DNA from: Streptomyces sp. A0958
Lineage (GTDB): Bacteria > Actinomycetota > Actinomycetes > Streptomycetales > Streptomycetaceae
Direction of reading: 5' to 3'
NCBI RefSeq assembly: GCF_004795035.1
Contig: NZ_SSBK01000019.1
Coordinates: forward strand, 62,001-126,000
Length of the DNA stretch: 64,000 nucleotides
Shown: piece by piece, positions 48,292 through 55,784 of the stretch
How the letters are laid out: every line of letters begins with the position of its first letter
Numbering within the stretch: position 1 is the first letter of the stretch
Translations under genes and position numbers: made by a program
The notes under the pieces: model-generated
Told to the model about the DNA's origin: nothing
Seen by the model: the letters and a program-made list of their open reading frames with translations, nothing else
The model's database searches: none

Positions 48292-48672
48292 ATGGCCGAT
48301 TCGATCGAATCCCGCACCACCACGGAAATCGCGTCACAGCCCGACACCTGGCGGCGCGCGGCGGCTCTCGTCCCGCAGGCGCAGGACGTGCTCCCCCGCA
48401 GCGGAGAGCGGGTGGCCGTGGTCGGCTGCGGAACGTCCTGGTTCATGGCCCTGCTGCGTGGCCACCTGGAGTCGGCCGGCCCGCTGCCCGCCGGGACGCA
48501 TCCTCTGTCCCGTGCCATCCAGGACACGGAACGGGCGGTGACCGCACCGCTGGATCCGCAGCTGTGCGACGCCGAACAGTTGACCTTCCTCGGCGCCGCC
48601 CGGACGCGCGGCCTGGGCCCGGACCGCCCCCGCAACCCGACCCGCTCAGTGATCCTCGACGCCCATGCCTGA
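48292..48672 (+). pseudogene. SIS-domain sugar isomerase, internally deleted
   Basis: The 126-residue frame begins like an AgaS-type sugar-phosphate isomerase/deaminase: TTEIASQPDTWRRAAALVP, then GERVAVVGCGTSWFMA. It then jumps to segments that belong to the middle and C-terminus of the family, DAEQLTFLG and GPDRPRNPTRSVILDA. Family members are about 300-390 residues, so the SGTTTE loop and most of both SIS halves are missing. The frame is intact, which suggests in-frame or compensating deletions. GAAGGA precedes the ATG. It is followed by the kinase and aldolase genes with which AgaS normally works. Confidence 0.7.
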
Positions 48673-48732
48673 CGCACTCGTGAAGAGCGGTCACGTGCGC
48701 GACGGCAGCGGGGCGGAGAGGAGCCGGACACC

Positions 48733-49668
48733 GTGATCGTCACCGTCACCCTCAACGCCGCGCTCGACGTCACCTACGAGGTCGAGGCCTTGATCCCGCA
48801 CGGGTCGCACCGGGTCACCGGTGTCCCCCACAGGCGCGCCGGCGGCAAGGGCGTCAACGTCGCCCGAGTGCTGGCCGCGCTCGGTCACCCCGCCCTCGTG
48901 ACCGGTTTCGCCGGCGGACCGACGGGCCGGGCCATCCGCGACGATCTTCGCGCAGCCGGACTCGCGGACGCCCTGGTGCCAGTGGCGGACGACTCCCGCC
49001 GTACGCTCACCGTGGTCTCCCGACGGGACGGCGACGCGACCGTCTTCAACGAGCCCGGGGCGACAGTGAGCACCGCCGAATGGGACGGCTTCGCGGACCG
49101 CTTCCCCCGCCTCGTGCAGGACGCCCACGTCGTAGTGCTCTCCGGCAGCCTGCCGCCGGGACTGCCGTCCGACGCCTACGCCGACCTGATCCGGGCATCC
49201 CACCAGGCGGGCGCGGCGACGGTCCTCGACACCAGCGGCGCCGCCCTGCTGGACGCCCTGAGCGCGGGTCCGGACGTCGTCAAACCCAACGCCGCCGAAC
49301 TCCTCGAAGCAACGGGCCGGCAGGACGTGGCCTGGGCTGCGGCCGACCTGCGCACGCACGGCGCGAAGGCGGTGGTCGTCTCCCAGGGGCCCGAGGGCCT
49401 GCTCGCAGTCACGCGGACGGGGAGCTGGCGCGCGGTCCCGCCGGAGCGCTTGTCGGGCAATCCCACCGGCGCGGGTGACGCCTGCGTGGCCGCGCTCGCC
49501 GCGGGTCTGGCGGACGGCCTGACCTGGGAGGCGGTCCTGCGGGAGGCGGTCGCCCTCTCCGCCGCGGCCGTGCCGTGCCCCCTGGCCGGCGACTTCGACG
49601 CCCGCCTCCATCACCGTTTCCGCACCCACGTCGCTCTGGAGAAGATCCATGCCGCTCATACCTACTGA
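48733..49668 (+). CDS. PfkB-family sugar-phosphate kinase (1-phosphofructokinase/tagatose-6-P kinase)
   Basis: A 311-residue ribokinase-fold kinase. MIVTVTLNAALDVTYEVEAL and RAGGKGVNVARVLAALGHPA mark the 1-phosphofructokinase/tagatose-6-phosphate kinase branch. VVLSGSLPPGLP and KPNAAELLEATG are mid-protein, and NPTGAGDACVAALAAGLADG holds the catalytic Asp near residue 250. The start is GTG behind GAGAGGAG. The following gene encodes the matching aldolase and overlaps it by 20 nt. Fructose-1-phosphate and tagatose-6-phosphate cannot be told apart from sequence; the SIS relic and GH35 context favour the galactose side. Confidence 0.8.
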   Translation: MIVTVTLNAALDVTYEVEALIPHGSHRVTGVPHRRAGGKGVNVARVLAALGHPALVTGFAGGPTGRAIRDDLRAAGLADALVPVADDSRRTLTVVSRRDGDATVFNEPGATVSTAEWDGFADRFPRLVQDAHVVVLSGSLPPGLPSDAYADLIRASHQAGAATVLDTSGAALLDALSAGPDVVKPNAAELLEATGRQDVAWAAADLRTHGAKAVVVSQGPEGLLAVTRTGSWRAVPPERLSGNPTGAGDACVAALAAGLADGLTWEAVLREAVALSAAAVPCPLAGDFDARLHHRFRTHVALEKIHAAHTY

Positions 49669-50509
49669 CGACATCGTCGGCCCGGCCCACGAGGCAGGAA
49701 GGGGGGTTGGCGCGTTCAACGTCGTGCAGCTGGAACACGCCGAGGCCATCGTGGCCGGGGCCGAACGGGCCGGACAGCCAGTCATCCTCCAGATCAGCGA
49801 GAACACCGCGCGCTACCACCGCGCCCTGGCGCCCCTCGGCCACGCCTCGCTGGCCATCGCCCGCTCCTCACGTGTCCCGGTCGCAGTCCACCTCGATCAC
49901 GCGGAATCCGTGGACCTGGTCCGCGAAGCCGTCGAACTCGGCTTCACCTCGGTCATGTTCGACGCCTCCAAGCTGCCGTACGGGGAGAATCTCGCCGCCA
50001 CCCGTGAGGTGACGCGGTACTGCCACCGGGCGGACGTGTGGGTCGAGGCCGAACTCGGCGAGGTCGGTGGCAAGGACGGCGCCCACGCTCCCGGCGTACG
50101 GACCGACCCCGAGGAGGCAGTCGCCTTCACCGCGGCCACAGCGGTCGACGCCCTGGCCGTCGCAGTGGGCAGTTCACACGCCATGGCAACCCGTGACGCC
50201 GCCATCGACCTCACGCTGATCGCGCGGCTGCGCGAGGTCCTCGACGTGCCGCTGGTGCTGCACGGCTCGTCCGGTGTGGACGACGACGGTCTGGCCGAGG
50301 CGGTCGCCGCAGGCATGACCAAGGTGAACATCTCCACCCACCTCAACAAACTCTTCACCCGGGCCACGCGCCGCGAACTCGCCGCGAACGCTGCCCTGAC
50401 CGACCCCCGCACCTACCTGGGCGCCGCCCGTGCCGCGGTCGAGAGCGAGGTGGCCCGGCTCCTGGAACTCCTCACCGTCCGCGGACGGCGAAAGTGCGGG
50501 CACGCGTGA
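49649..50509 (+). CDS. class II aldolase (tagatose/fructose-bisphosphate, GatY/KbaY type)
   Basis: A 286-residue zinc-dependent aldolase. GVGAFNVVQLEHAEAIVAGA opens the barrel, VPVAVHLDHAESVDLVREAV gives the catalytic Asp and a zinc His near residue 80. TSVMFDASKLPYGENLAATR, VEAELGEVGGKDG, VAVGSSHAMA and VPLVLHGSSGVDDDGLAEAV give the remaining metal and phosphate contacts. It should split tagatose- or fructose-1,6-bisphosphate into glyceraldehyde-3-phosphate and dihydroxyacetone phosphate. It overlaps the kinase gene. The last residues (RGRRKCGHA) look non-conserved. Confidence 0.85.
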   Translation: MPLIPTDDIVGPAHEAGRGVGAFNVVQLEHAEAIVAGAERAGQPVILQISENTARYHRALAPLGHASLAIARSSRVPVAVHLDHAESVDLVREAVELGFTSVMFDASKLPYGENLAATREVTRYCHRADVWVEAELGEVGGKDGAHAPGVRTDPEEAVAFTAATAVDALAVAVGSSHAMATRDAAIDLTLIARLREVLDVPLVLHGSSGVDDDGLAEAVAAGMTKVNISTHLNKLFTRATRRELAANAALTDPRTYLGAARAAVESEVARLLELLTVRGRRKCGHA

Positions 50510-50595
50510 AGTGCTCCGCCTCCCTCGGGAGCTGAGCAACTTGAGCGTCACATCGAAGCATTCCCGCCGATAGCGGTGGAGCTGCCGTGGGGGAG

Positions 50596-50617
50596 GCCGG
50601 CCTTGGCCAAGGCCGGC
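50596..50617. repeat. 22-bp perfect palindrome
   Basis: The sequence from 50596 to 50617 reads the same on both strands (arms GCCGGCCTT and AAGGCCGGC around GGCC). It lies 87 nt after the aldolase stop and 22 nt before the recombinase relic. It may serve as the terminator of the kinase-aldolase operon. Confidence 0.6.
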
Positions 50618-50638
50618 TTCATCCCGCCATGTGCCTAG

Positions 50639-50911
50639 GGGGCGAAAGCCTGGCAGTGGGCGGCGGCCCCGAAGGACGGGTTCCACGTGCTTCGGCACAC
50701 CTGCGCCTCGATCATGCCGGAGGCCGGAGAGTCCGTCGTGACCCTGGCTCGCCGGATCGGACGCCCATCGCCGGCGATCACCCTCGGTTACTATGTTCAC
50801 TTCATGCCGGAAGCCGGCAGCAAGGGGCGCGGCACCATCGACGGTCTGCTTGGGGAGCGGGGAGACCGGCTCGCCGGCCGAAACTCCCCGGATTCTCCCC
50901 AGCGCCGTTGA
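50639..50911 (+). pseudogene. C-terminal remnant of a tyrosine recombinase/integrase (right flank)
   Basis: The open frame without its own start reads AWQWAAAPKDGFHVLRHTCA, then SIMPEAGESVVTLARRIGR and ITLGYYVHFMPEAGSKGRG. FHVLRHT is the conserved HxLRH box, and GYY is at the position of the catalytic tyrosine. The N-terminal 250-300 residues, with the first arginine of the active site, are absent; an in-frame stop at 50636 lies just upstream. A shorter, more decayed copy is at 38,774. The 478 nt between the aldolase and the HipA-like gene hold only this relic, a palindrome and a short direct repeat. Confidence 0.8.
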
Positions 50912-50955
50912 CCCGTGATTCCTGCCGCTCCGCTCCGGAGAATTGATCCGTGGTT
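50908..50955. repeat. short direct repeat after the recombinase relic
   Basis: TTGACCCGTGATT (50908-50920) and TTGATCCGTGGTT (50943-50955) agree at 11 of 13 positions. Direct repeats just downstream of an integrase gene are where attachment sites usually lie, but this pair is short. Confidence 0.3.
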
Positions 50956-50987
50956 TGTAAGGCTGAAGAGATGGGTGGCCCGGGAAA

Positions 50988-51848
50988 GTGCTGGAAGAGG
51001 TCGTAGCGACCCGCTATGTCACGCCCCTGCGTGAAGGCGGCTCGCTCCCCGGGATCGTCGAGGCCGACGATCTCGGTACGTACGTCATGAAATTCACCGG
51101 AGCCGGACAGGGTCGCAAGACCCTCGTCGCGGAGGTGATCTGCGGGCAGCTCGGGCGGCGGCTCGGGCTGCGTGTGCCCGAACTCGTGCGGATCCAGCTG
51201 GACCCGGTCATCGGGCTCGCCGAGCCCGACCAGGAGGTGCAGGAACTGCTCAAGGCCAGCGGCGGCCTCAACCTGGGGATGGACTTCCTGCCCGGCTCGC
51301 TCGGCTTCGACGCGCTCGCCTACGAGGTGGACCCGCGCGAGGCCGGACGGGTCGTCTGGTTCGACGCGCTGATCAACAACGTCGACCGGTCCTGGCGCAA
51401 TCCGAACATGCTGGTCTGGCACGGCGACCTCTGGCTCATCGACCACGGCGCCACCATGATCTGGCACCACAACTGGCCCGGCGCCCAGGCGTCCGCCGCC
51501 AAGCCGTACAACGCGTCCGACCACGCGCTCGCCCCCTTCGGGCCCGACATCGCCTCGGCCGCGGCCGAGCTGGCGCCGCTGGTCACCCCCGCACTCCTCG
51601 CCGAGGTCGCGGCCGAGGTCCCCGACGAGTGGCTGGTGGACGAGCCGGGCTTCGACTCGACGGACCAGCTGCGCCAGGCCTACGTGGACGCGCTGCTCGC
51701 GCGGGCCGCCACCATCCACGAGCGGATCGTCCTGGACGCGCCCACCGCCGACAAGCCGTCCCAGGCCCCGGGCTGGATCACCGAACGCCTGGCCCCGCGC
51801 CACGACCAGCAGAGCGACGAGCACAGCGACCAGGGCGGCCGGGCATGA
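50988..51848 (+). CDS. HipA-like kinase domain protein (HipA_2)
   Basis: A 286-residue protein of the HipA_2 group. LGTYVMKFTGAGQGRKTLVA includes the ATP-binding Lys near residue 30. FDALINNVDRSWRNPNMLVW supplies the catalytic loop Asp and Asn near 130, and LWLIDHGATM the metal-binding Asp near 150. It lacks the N-terminal part of full HipA (about 440 residues). The GTG start has only a weak GGGAAA upstream. The stop overlaps the DUF3037 gene in ATGA, a pairing seen widely in bacteria. The target of phosphorylation is unknown. Confidence 0.75.
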   Translation: MLEEVVATRYVTPLREGGSLPGIVEADDLGTYVMKFTGAGQGRKTLVAEVICGQLGRRLGLRVPELVRIQLDPVIGLAEPDQEVQELLKASGGLNLGMDFLPGSLGFDALAYEVDPREAGRVVWFDALINNVDRSWRNPNMLVWHGDLWLIDHGATMIWHHNWPGAQASAAKPYNASDHALAPFGPDIASAAAELAPLVTPALLAEVAAEVPDEWLVDEPGFDSTDQLRQAYVDALLARAATIHERIVLDAPTADKPSQAPGWITERLAPRHDQQSDEHSDQGGRA

Positions 51849-52228
51849 GCGAGCGCGATGTCTTCGAGTACGCGCTGCTGCGCGTGGTGCCCCGCGTCCA
51901 GCGCGGCGAGTGCTTCAACGCCGGGGTGGTGGTCTACTGCCGCGCGAAGGGCTTCGTGGCCGCCCGCACCGAGCTCGACGAGGGGAAGCTGAGGGCGCTG
52001 GACCCCGGCGCCGACGTGACCGGGGTCCGGGCCGCGCTGCACGCCGTGGAGGGCATCTGCCGCGGCGGTACGGACGCGGGCCAGGCGGCCGGTGACGACG
52101 CCGGGCGGCGCTTCCGCTGGCTGATCGCGCCGCGCTCGACCGTCGTACAGCCAGGACCCGTGCACAGCGGCCTCACCACCGACCCCGAGGCCGAGGTGGA
52201 GCGGCTGCTCGACCTGCTGGTGCGCTGA
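51845..52228 (+). CDS. DUF3037 protein
   Basis: A 127-residue protein with the DUF3037 signature FEYALLRVVPRVQRGECFNA near residue 7, followed by GVVVYCRAKGFVAARTELDE and, near the end, FRWLIAPRSTVVQPGPVHSG. Function is not known. It is translationally coupled to the HipA-like kinase, so the two probably act together, perhaps as partner or antidote. Confidence 0.78.
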   Translation: MSERDVFEYALLRVVPRVQRGECFNAGVVVYCRAKGFVAARTELDEGKLRALDPGADVTGVRAALHAVEGICRGGTDAGQAAGDDAGRRFRWLIAPRSTVVQPGPVHSGLTTDPEAEVERLLDLLVR

Positions 52229-52309
52229 TCCGGCCCCCTGGCCGCCGTCCGCGCACGGCGTGACGGCGGCCCGGCGGAGTGTGACATGCGCCGCTGCGCC
52301 CGTGGGCCG

Positions 52310-52371
52310 TTGACACCGGGTGCCAGGGCTTCTAGCGTCTCGTCTGCTGAAGGTACTAAGCGGTTGCTCAG
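52310..52371 (+). promoter_or_regulatory. consensus promoter with downstream TetR-like operator
   Basis: TTGACA (52310-52315), a 17-nt spacer and TAGCGT (52333-52338) form a near-consensus housekeeping promoter for the fabG-SDR pair. CTAAGCGGTTGCTCAG (52356-52371) just past the predicted start site is an inverted repeat (CTAAGC/GCTCAG) of the AAGCNNTTGCT kind used by many actinobacterial TetR repressors. Confidence 0.7.
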
Positions 52372-52444
52372 TTATCGGGGCGGTTCTCACCGGGAGCGCC
52401 CCGACGTCCGCTGAGCCGCGATCCAAGGGCGAGGAGAGCCAAGC

Positions 52445-53206
52445 ATGTCCACCAGCGAGCAGCGCGTAGCCATCGTGACGGGAGCGGCCCGGGGCATCGG
52501 TGCCGCCACCGCGGTACGTCTGGCGGCCGAGGGCCGCGCCGTCGCCGTACTCGACCTCGACGAGGCGGCCTGCGAGGACACCGTCGAGAAGATCACCGCC
52601 GCCGGGGGCAAGGCGCTGGCCGTCGGCTGTGACGTGTCGGACAGCGCGCAGGTGGAAGCCGCCGTCGCGCGGGTCGCCGCCGAGCTGGGCGCCCCGACCA
52701 TCCTCGTCAACAACGCGGGCGTGCTCCGCGACAACCTGCTCTTCAAGATGAGCGAGTCCGACTGGGACATCGTGATGAACGTGCACCTCAAGGGCGCGTT
52801 CCTGATGGCCAAGGCCGTCCAGAAGCACATGGTGGACGCCAAGTTCGGCCGGATCGTGTCGCTGTCCTCCTCCTCGGCCCTCGGCAACCGCGGCCAGGCC
52901 AACTACTCGGCGGTCAAGGCGGGCCTCCAGGGCTTCACCAAGACCCTCGCCAAGGAGCTCGGCAAGTTCGGCGTCACCGCCAACGCCGTCGCGCCCGGTT
53001 TCATCGTCACCGAGATGACCGCGCAGACCGCCGCCCGGGTCGGCATGGGCTTCGAGGAGTTCCAGGCGGCCGCCGCCACCCAGATCCCGGTGCAGCGCGT
53101 CGGCTTCCCCGAGGACATCGCCAACGCCATCGCCTTCTTCACGGGCGACGACGCGGGCTTCGTCTCCGGCCAGGTCATGTACGTCGCCGGCGGACCGCTC
53201 AACTGA
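52445..53206 (+). CDS. fabG: 3-oxoacyl-ACP reductase FabG-type SDR
   Basis: A 253-residue classical SDR: VAIVTGAARGIGAATAVRLA near residue 9, NNAGVLRDNLLFKMSESDWD near 92, the Ser in LSSSSALGNRG near 140, YSAVKAGLQGFTKTLAKELG for the Tyr/Lys pair near 157, and SGQVMYVAGGP at the C-terminus. These are FabG-like; it would reduce 3-oxoacyl thioesters with NADPH, though Streptomyces carry many FabG paralogues. GGAGAG precedes the ATG. The next gene, another SDR, follows after 20 nt in the same transcript. Confidence 0.8.
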   Translation: MSTSEQRVAIVTGAARGIGAATAVRLAAEGRAVAVLDLDEAACEDTVEKITAAGGKALAVGCDVSDSAQVEAAVARVAAELGAPTILVNNAGVLRDNLLFKMSESDWDIVMNVHLKGAFLMAKAVQKHMVDAKFGRIVSLSSSSALGNRGQANYSAVKAGLQGFTKTLAKELGKFGVTANAVAPGFIVTEMTAQTAARVGMGFEEFQAAAATQIPVQRVGFPEDIANAIAFFTGDDAGFVSGQVMYVAGGPLN

Positions 53207-53226
53207 CCCGAAGGGCTGCGGACATC

Positions 53227-53982
53227 ATGACTGTGCAGGACAGCGGCAAGGTCGCGCTGATCACCGGCGCGAGCCGGGGCATCGGCTACGGCATCGCTCA
53301 GGCCCTCGTCGCGCGCGGCGACCGAGTGTGCATCACCGGGCGCGGCGAGGACGCCCTGAAGGAGGCCGTCGAGGCGCTCGGCGCGGACCGGGTCATCGGC
53401 GTCGCCGGCAAGGCGCACGACGAGGCGCACCAGGAGACGGCCGTCGCCCGCACCATGGAGGCGTTCGGCCGGGTCGACTTCCTGGTCAACAACGCCGGCA
53501 CCAACCCGGTCTTCGGGCCGATGGCGGAGCTCGACCTCAACGTCGCCCGCAAGGTCTTCGAGACCAACGTGATCTCGGCCCTCGGCTTCGCCCAGCGGAC
53601 CTGGAAGGCCTGGCAGAAGGAGAACGGCGGGGCGATCGTCAACATCGCCTCGGTCGCCGGCGTCTCCGCCTCGCCGTTCATCGGCGCCTACGGGATGAGC
53701 AAGGCGGCCATGGTCAACCTGACCCTCCAGCTGGCGCACGAGTTCGCGCCGGTGGTCCGGGTCAACTCGATCGCGCCCGCGGTCGTCAAGACCCGGTTCG
53801 CCCAGGCGCTCTACGAGGGCCGCGAGGCGGAGGCGGCGGCCTCCTACCCGCTCGGCCGGCTCGGGGTGCCCGAGGACATCGGCGGCGCCGCGGCCTTCCT
53901 CACCTCCAGCCAGTCCGACTGGATCACGGGGCAGACCCTGGTGGTCGACGGCGGCATTTTCCTGAATGCCGGAGTGGGCTGA
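53227..53982 (+). CDS. SDR family oxidoreductase
   Basis: A 251-residue SDR with VALITGASRGIGYGIAQALV, NNAGTNPVFGPMAELDL, NIASVAGVSASPFIGAYGMS then KAAMVNLTLQLAHEF, and the C-terminal WITGQTLVVDGGIFLNAGVG. The GMSKAA arrangement keeps the Tyr-x3-Lys pair. It pairs with the FabG-type gene upstream. The substrate is not evident. A hairpin 40 nt after its stop ends the transcript. Confidence 0.75.
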   Translation: MTVQDSGKVALITGASRGIGYGIAQALVARGDRVCITGRGEDALKEAVEALGADRVIGVAGKAHDEAHQETAVARTMEAFGRVDFLVNNAGTNPVFGPMAELDLNVARKVFETNVISALGFAQRTWKAWQKENGGAIVNIASVAGVSASPFIGAYGMSKAAMVNLTLQLAHEFAPVVRVNSIAPAVVKTRFAQALYEGREAEAAASYPLGRLGVPEDIGGAAAFLTSSQSDWITGQTLVVDGGIFLNAGVG

Positions 53983-54020
53983 GATCGGCCTGGGCCGATA
54001 TGGCCCCGATTGCCTCAAGT

Positions 54021-54067
54021 GCCCCACCGGGCCTGCGGATTGACCCGGTGGGGCGCTGCGGTATCGT
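54021..54067 (+). promoter_or_regulatory. hairpin overlapping the promoter of the binding-protein gene
   Basis: GCCCCACCGGG (54021-54031) and CCCGGTGGGGC (54044-54054) form a perfect 11-bp stem that can terminate the upstream SDR operon. TTGACC (54040-54045), a 16-nt spacer and TATCGT (54062-54067) form the promoter of the next gene, and its -35 box lies partly in the loop and right arm. Confidence 0.65.
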
Positions 54068-54100
54068 CTGCCGACCCATGGCTGATCGAGGAGCGTGCAC

Positions 54101-55681
54101 GTGTTCTACCGGGCCAGTCTGCAGGCCGCTGCAGCCCTTGCGTCCCTGTCCTTGCTGGCCGGCTGCGGGCTGCTGCCCGGCGGTGGCTCGGACGTGGATC
54201 AGAAGCTCGCCGTCGGGACGACGAGTGAGCCCTCGACCCTCGATCCGGCGGCGGCATGGGACGGCTCCTGGGAGCTGATGCGCAATGTGTTCCAGACCCT
54301 GGTCAGCTTCCCCACCGGCAGTACGAAGCCCGAACCGGACGCGGCGGAGGAGTGCATGTTCACCGACCGCACCAGCACCGCCTACCGCTGCAAGCTGCGC
54401 GCGGGACTGAAGTTCTCCAACGGGGACAAGCTCGACGCCGAGGCCGTGAAGTACTCCATCGACCGGATCTCGGAGATCGGCGTCAAGGGCGGACCGGTCG
54501 GCATGCTGGGCTCGCTCGACCGGGTGGAGACCAAGGGCGACGACGTCGTCATCTTCAACCTGAAGAAGCCCGACGCCACGTTCCCGTTCGTCCTGGCCAC
54601 CCCGGCCATGTCGCTGGTGGCGCCGAGCGCCTACTCCAAGCACAAGATCCGCACGGACGGCAAGGTCACCGGCTCCGGCCCCTACCTGCTGGACTCCTAC
54701 AAGCAGGGCGACCGTTCCGAGCTGGTGAAGAACCCCGACTACAAGGGGTTCGCCGACCGCAAGAACGACGCCGTGACCATCCGGTACTTCAAGGACTCCG
54801 GCGCCATGGTGGCGGCGCTCCGGAAGAACGAGATCGACGCCACCTACCGCGGTCTGTCCGCCGAGGACGTCGTCAGCATCGAGGACAACGAGGACAAGGG
54901 CAGCGATCTCCAGATCGTGGAGTCCGTCGGCGCCGACATCCGCTTCCTCGTCTTCAACCCGGACGACCCGGCCGCCGGGAAACCGGCCGTGAGGCGGGCG
55001 ATAGCCCAGCTGGTGGACCGCGACGCGCTGGTCGCCAAGGTCTACCAGGGCACCGCCGAACCGCTGTACTCGATGGTCCCCAAGGGCATCGCCGGTCACA
55101 CCACCAGCTTCTTCGACATCTTCGGCAACCCCAGTAAGGCCAAGGCCCGCCAGATCCTCGCCGACGCGGACATCACCACGCCCGTCGCGATGACCTTCTG
55201 GTACACGACCGACCGCTACGGTTCGTCCACGGCCCCCGAGTTCGACGAGCTCAAGCGCCAGCTGGAGGCCTCCGGGCTGTTCCGCGTCACGCTGAAGAGC
55301 AGGCCCTGGAAGACCTTCCAGGAGGGCTTCACCAAGGGCGAGTACCCGGTCTTCGGCCGAGGCTGGTTCCCGGACTTCCCCGACCCGGACAACTTCATCG
55401 CCCCGTTCGTCGGCAAGGACAGCGTCACGGGCATGCCCTACGTGAAGGACGAGATCACCAAGCAGCTGCTGCCCCAGTCCCGCAAGGTGAGCGACCGGGG
55501 CGCGGTCGGCCGGGAGTTCGAGCGGGCCCAGAAGATCCTGGTGGACGACGTGCGGCTGCTGCCGCTGTGGCAGGGCAAGCTGTACGTCGCGGCAGGCGAG
55601 GACATCGGCGGCGGCGAGCGCGCGCTCGACCCGCAGACCGTCATGCAGATGTGGGAGCTGTACCGCAAGGCCAGCTGGTAG
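54101..55681 (+). CDS. ABC solute-binding lipoprotein (family 5), orphan
   Basis: A 526-residue family-5 binding protein. The signal sequence ends in the lipobox LLAGCG (Cys near residue 22). Core motifs are VGTTSEPSTLDPAAAWDGSW, YRCKLRAGLKFSNGDKLDAE, AVKYSIDRISEIG, VTGSGPYLLDSYKQGDRSEL and FGRGWFPDFPDPDNFIAPFV near residue 435. I prefer the GTG at 54101 because GAGGAG lies 7 nt upstream; the GTG at 54095 is too close. No permease or ATPase gene follows; a terminator does, so it stands alone and may serve a transporter encoded elsewhere. Confidence 0.82.
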   Translation: MFYRASLQAAAALASLSLLAGCGLLPGGGSDVDQKLAVGTTSEPSTLDPAAAWDGSWELMRNVFQTLVSFPTGSTKPEPDAAEECMFTDRTSTAYRCKLRAGLKFSNGDKLDAEAVKYSIDRISEIGVKGGPVGMLGSLDRVETKGDDVVIFNLKKPDATFPFVLATPAMSLVAPSAYSKHKIRTDGKVTGSGPYLLDSYKQGDRSELVKNPDYKGFADRKNDAVTIRYFKDSGAMVAALRKNEIDATYRGLSAEDVVSIEDNEDKGSDLQIVESVGADIRFLVFNPDDPAAGKPAVRRAIAQLVDRDALVAKVYQGTAEPLYSMVPKGIAGHTTSFFDIFGNPSKAKARQILADADITTPVAMTFWYTTDRYGSSTAPEFDELKRQLEASGLFRVTLKSRPWKTFQEGFTKGEYPVFGRGWFPDFPDPDNFIAPFVGKDSVTGMPYVKDEITKQLLPQSRKVSDRGAVGREFERAQKILVDDVRLLPLWQGKLYVAAGEDIGGGERALDPQTVMQMWELYRKASW

Positions 55682-55688
55682 CAGCACC

Positions 55689-55716
55689 GCGTGAGCGGGC
55701 TGCGGCCCGCTCACGC
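55689..55716. terminator. terminator hairpin after the binding-protein gene
   Basis: GCGTGAGCGGGC (55689-55700) and GCCCGCTCACGC (55705-55716) form a perfect 12-bp stem with a TGCG loop, 8 nt after the stop. Confidence 0.85.
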
Positions 55717-55735
55717 ACCTCGTTGTCAGTGGTGC

Positions 55736-55773
55736 CCGGTAGGTTCTGGCAGCAAGAACGGATTGCCTACCGG
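55736..55773 (+). promoter_or_regulatory. leader hairpin next to the ung ribosome site
   Basis: CCGGTAGG (55736-55743) and CCTACCGG (55766-55773) are perfect complements. The right arm runs directly into the CGGAGG ribosome site of ung, so formation of the hairpin in the leader could limit its translation. Confidence 0.35.
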
Positions 55774-55784
55774 AGGTTGTTCAC

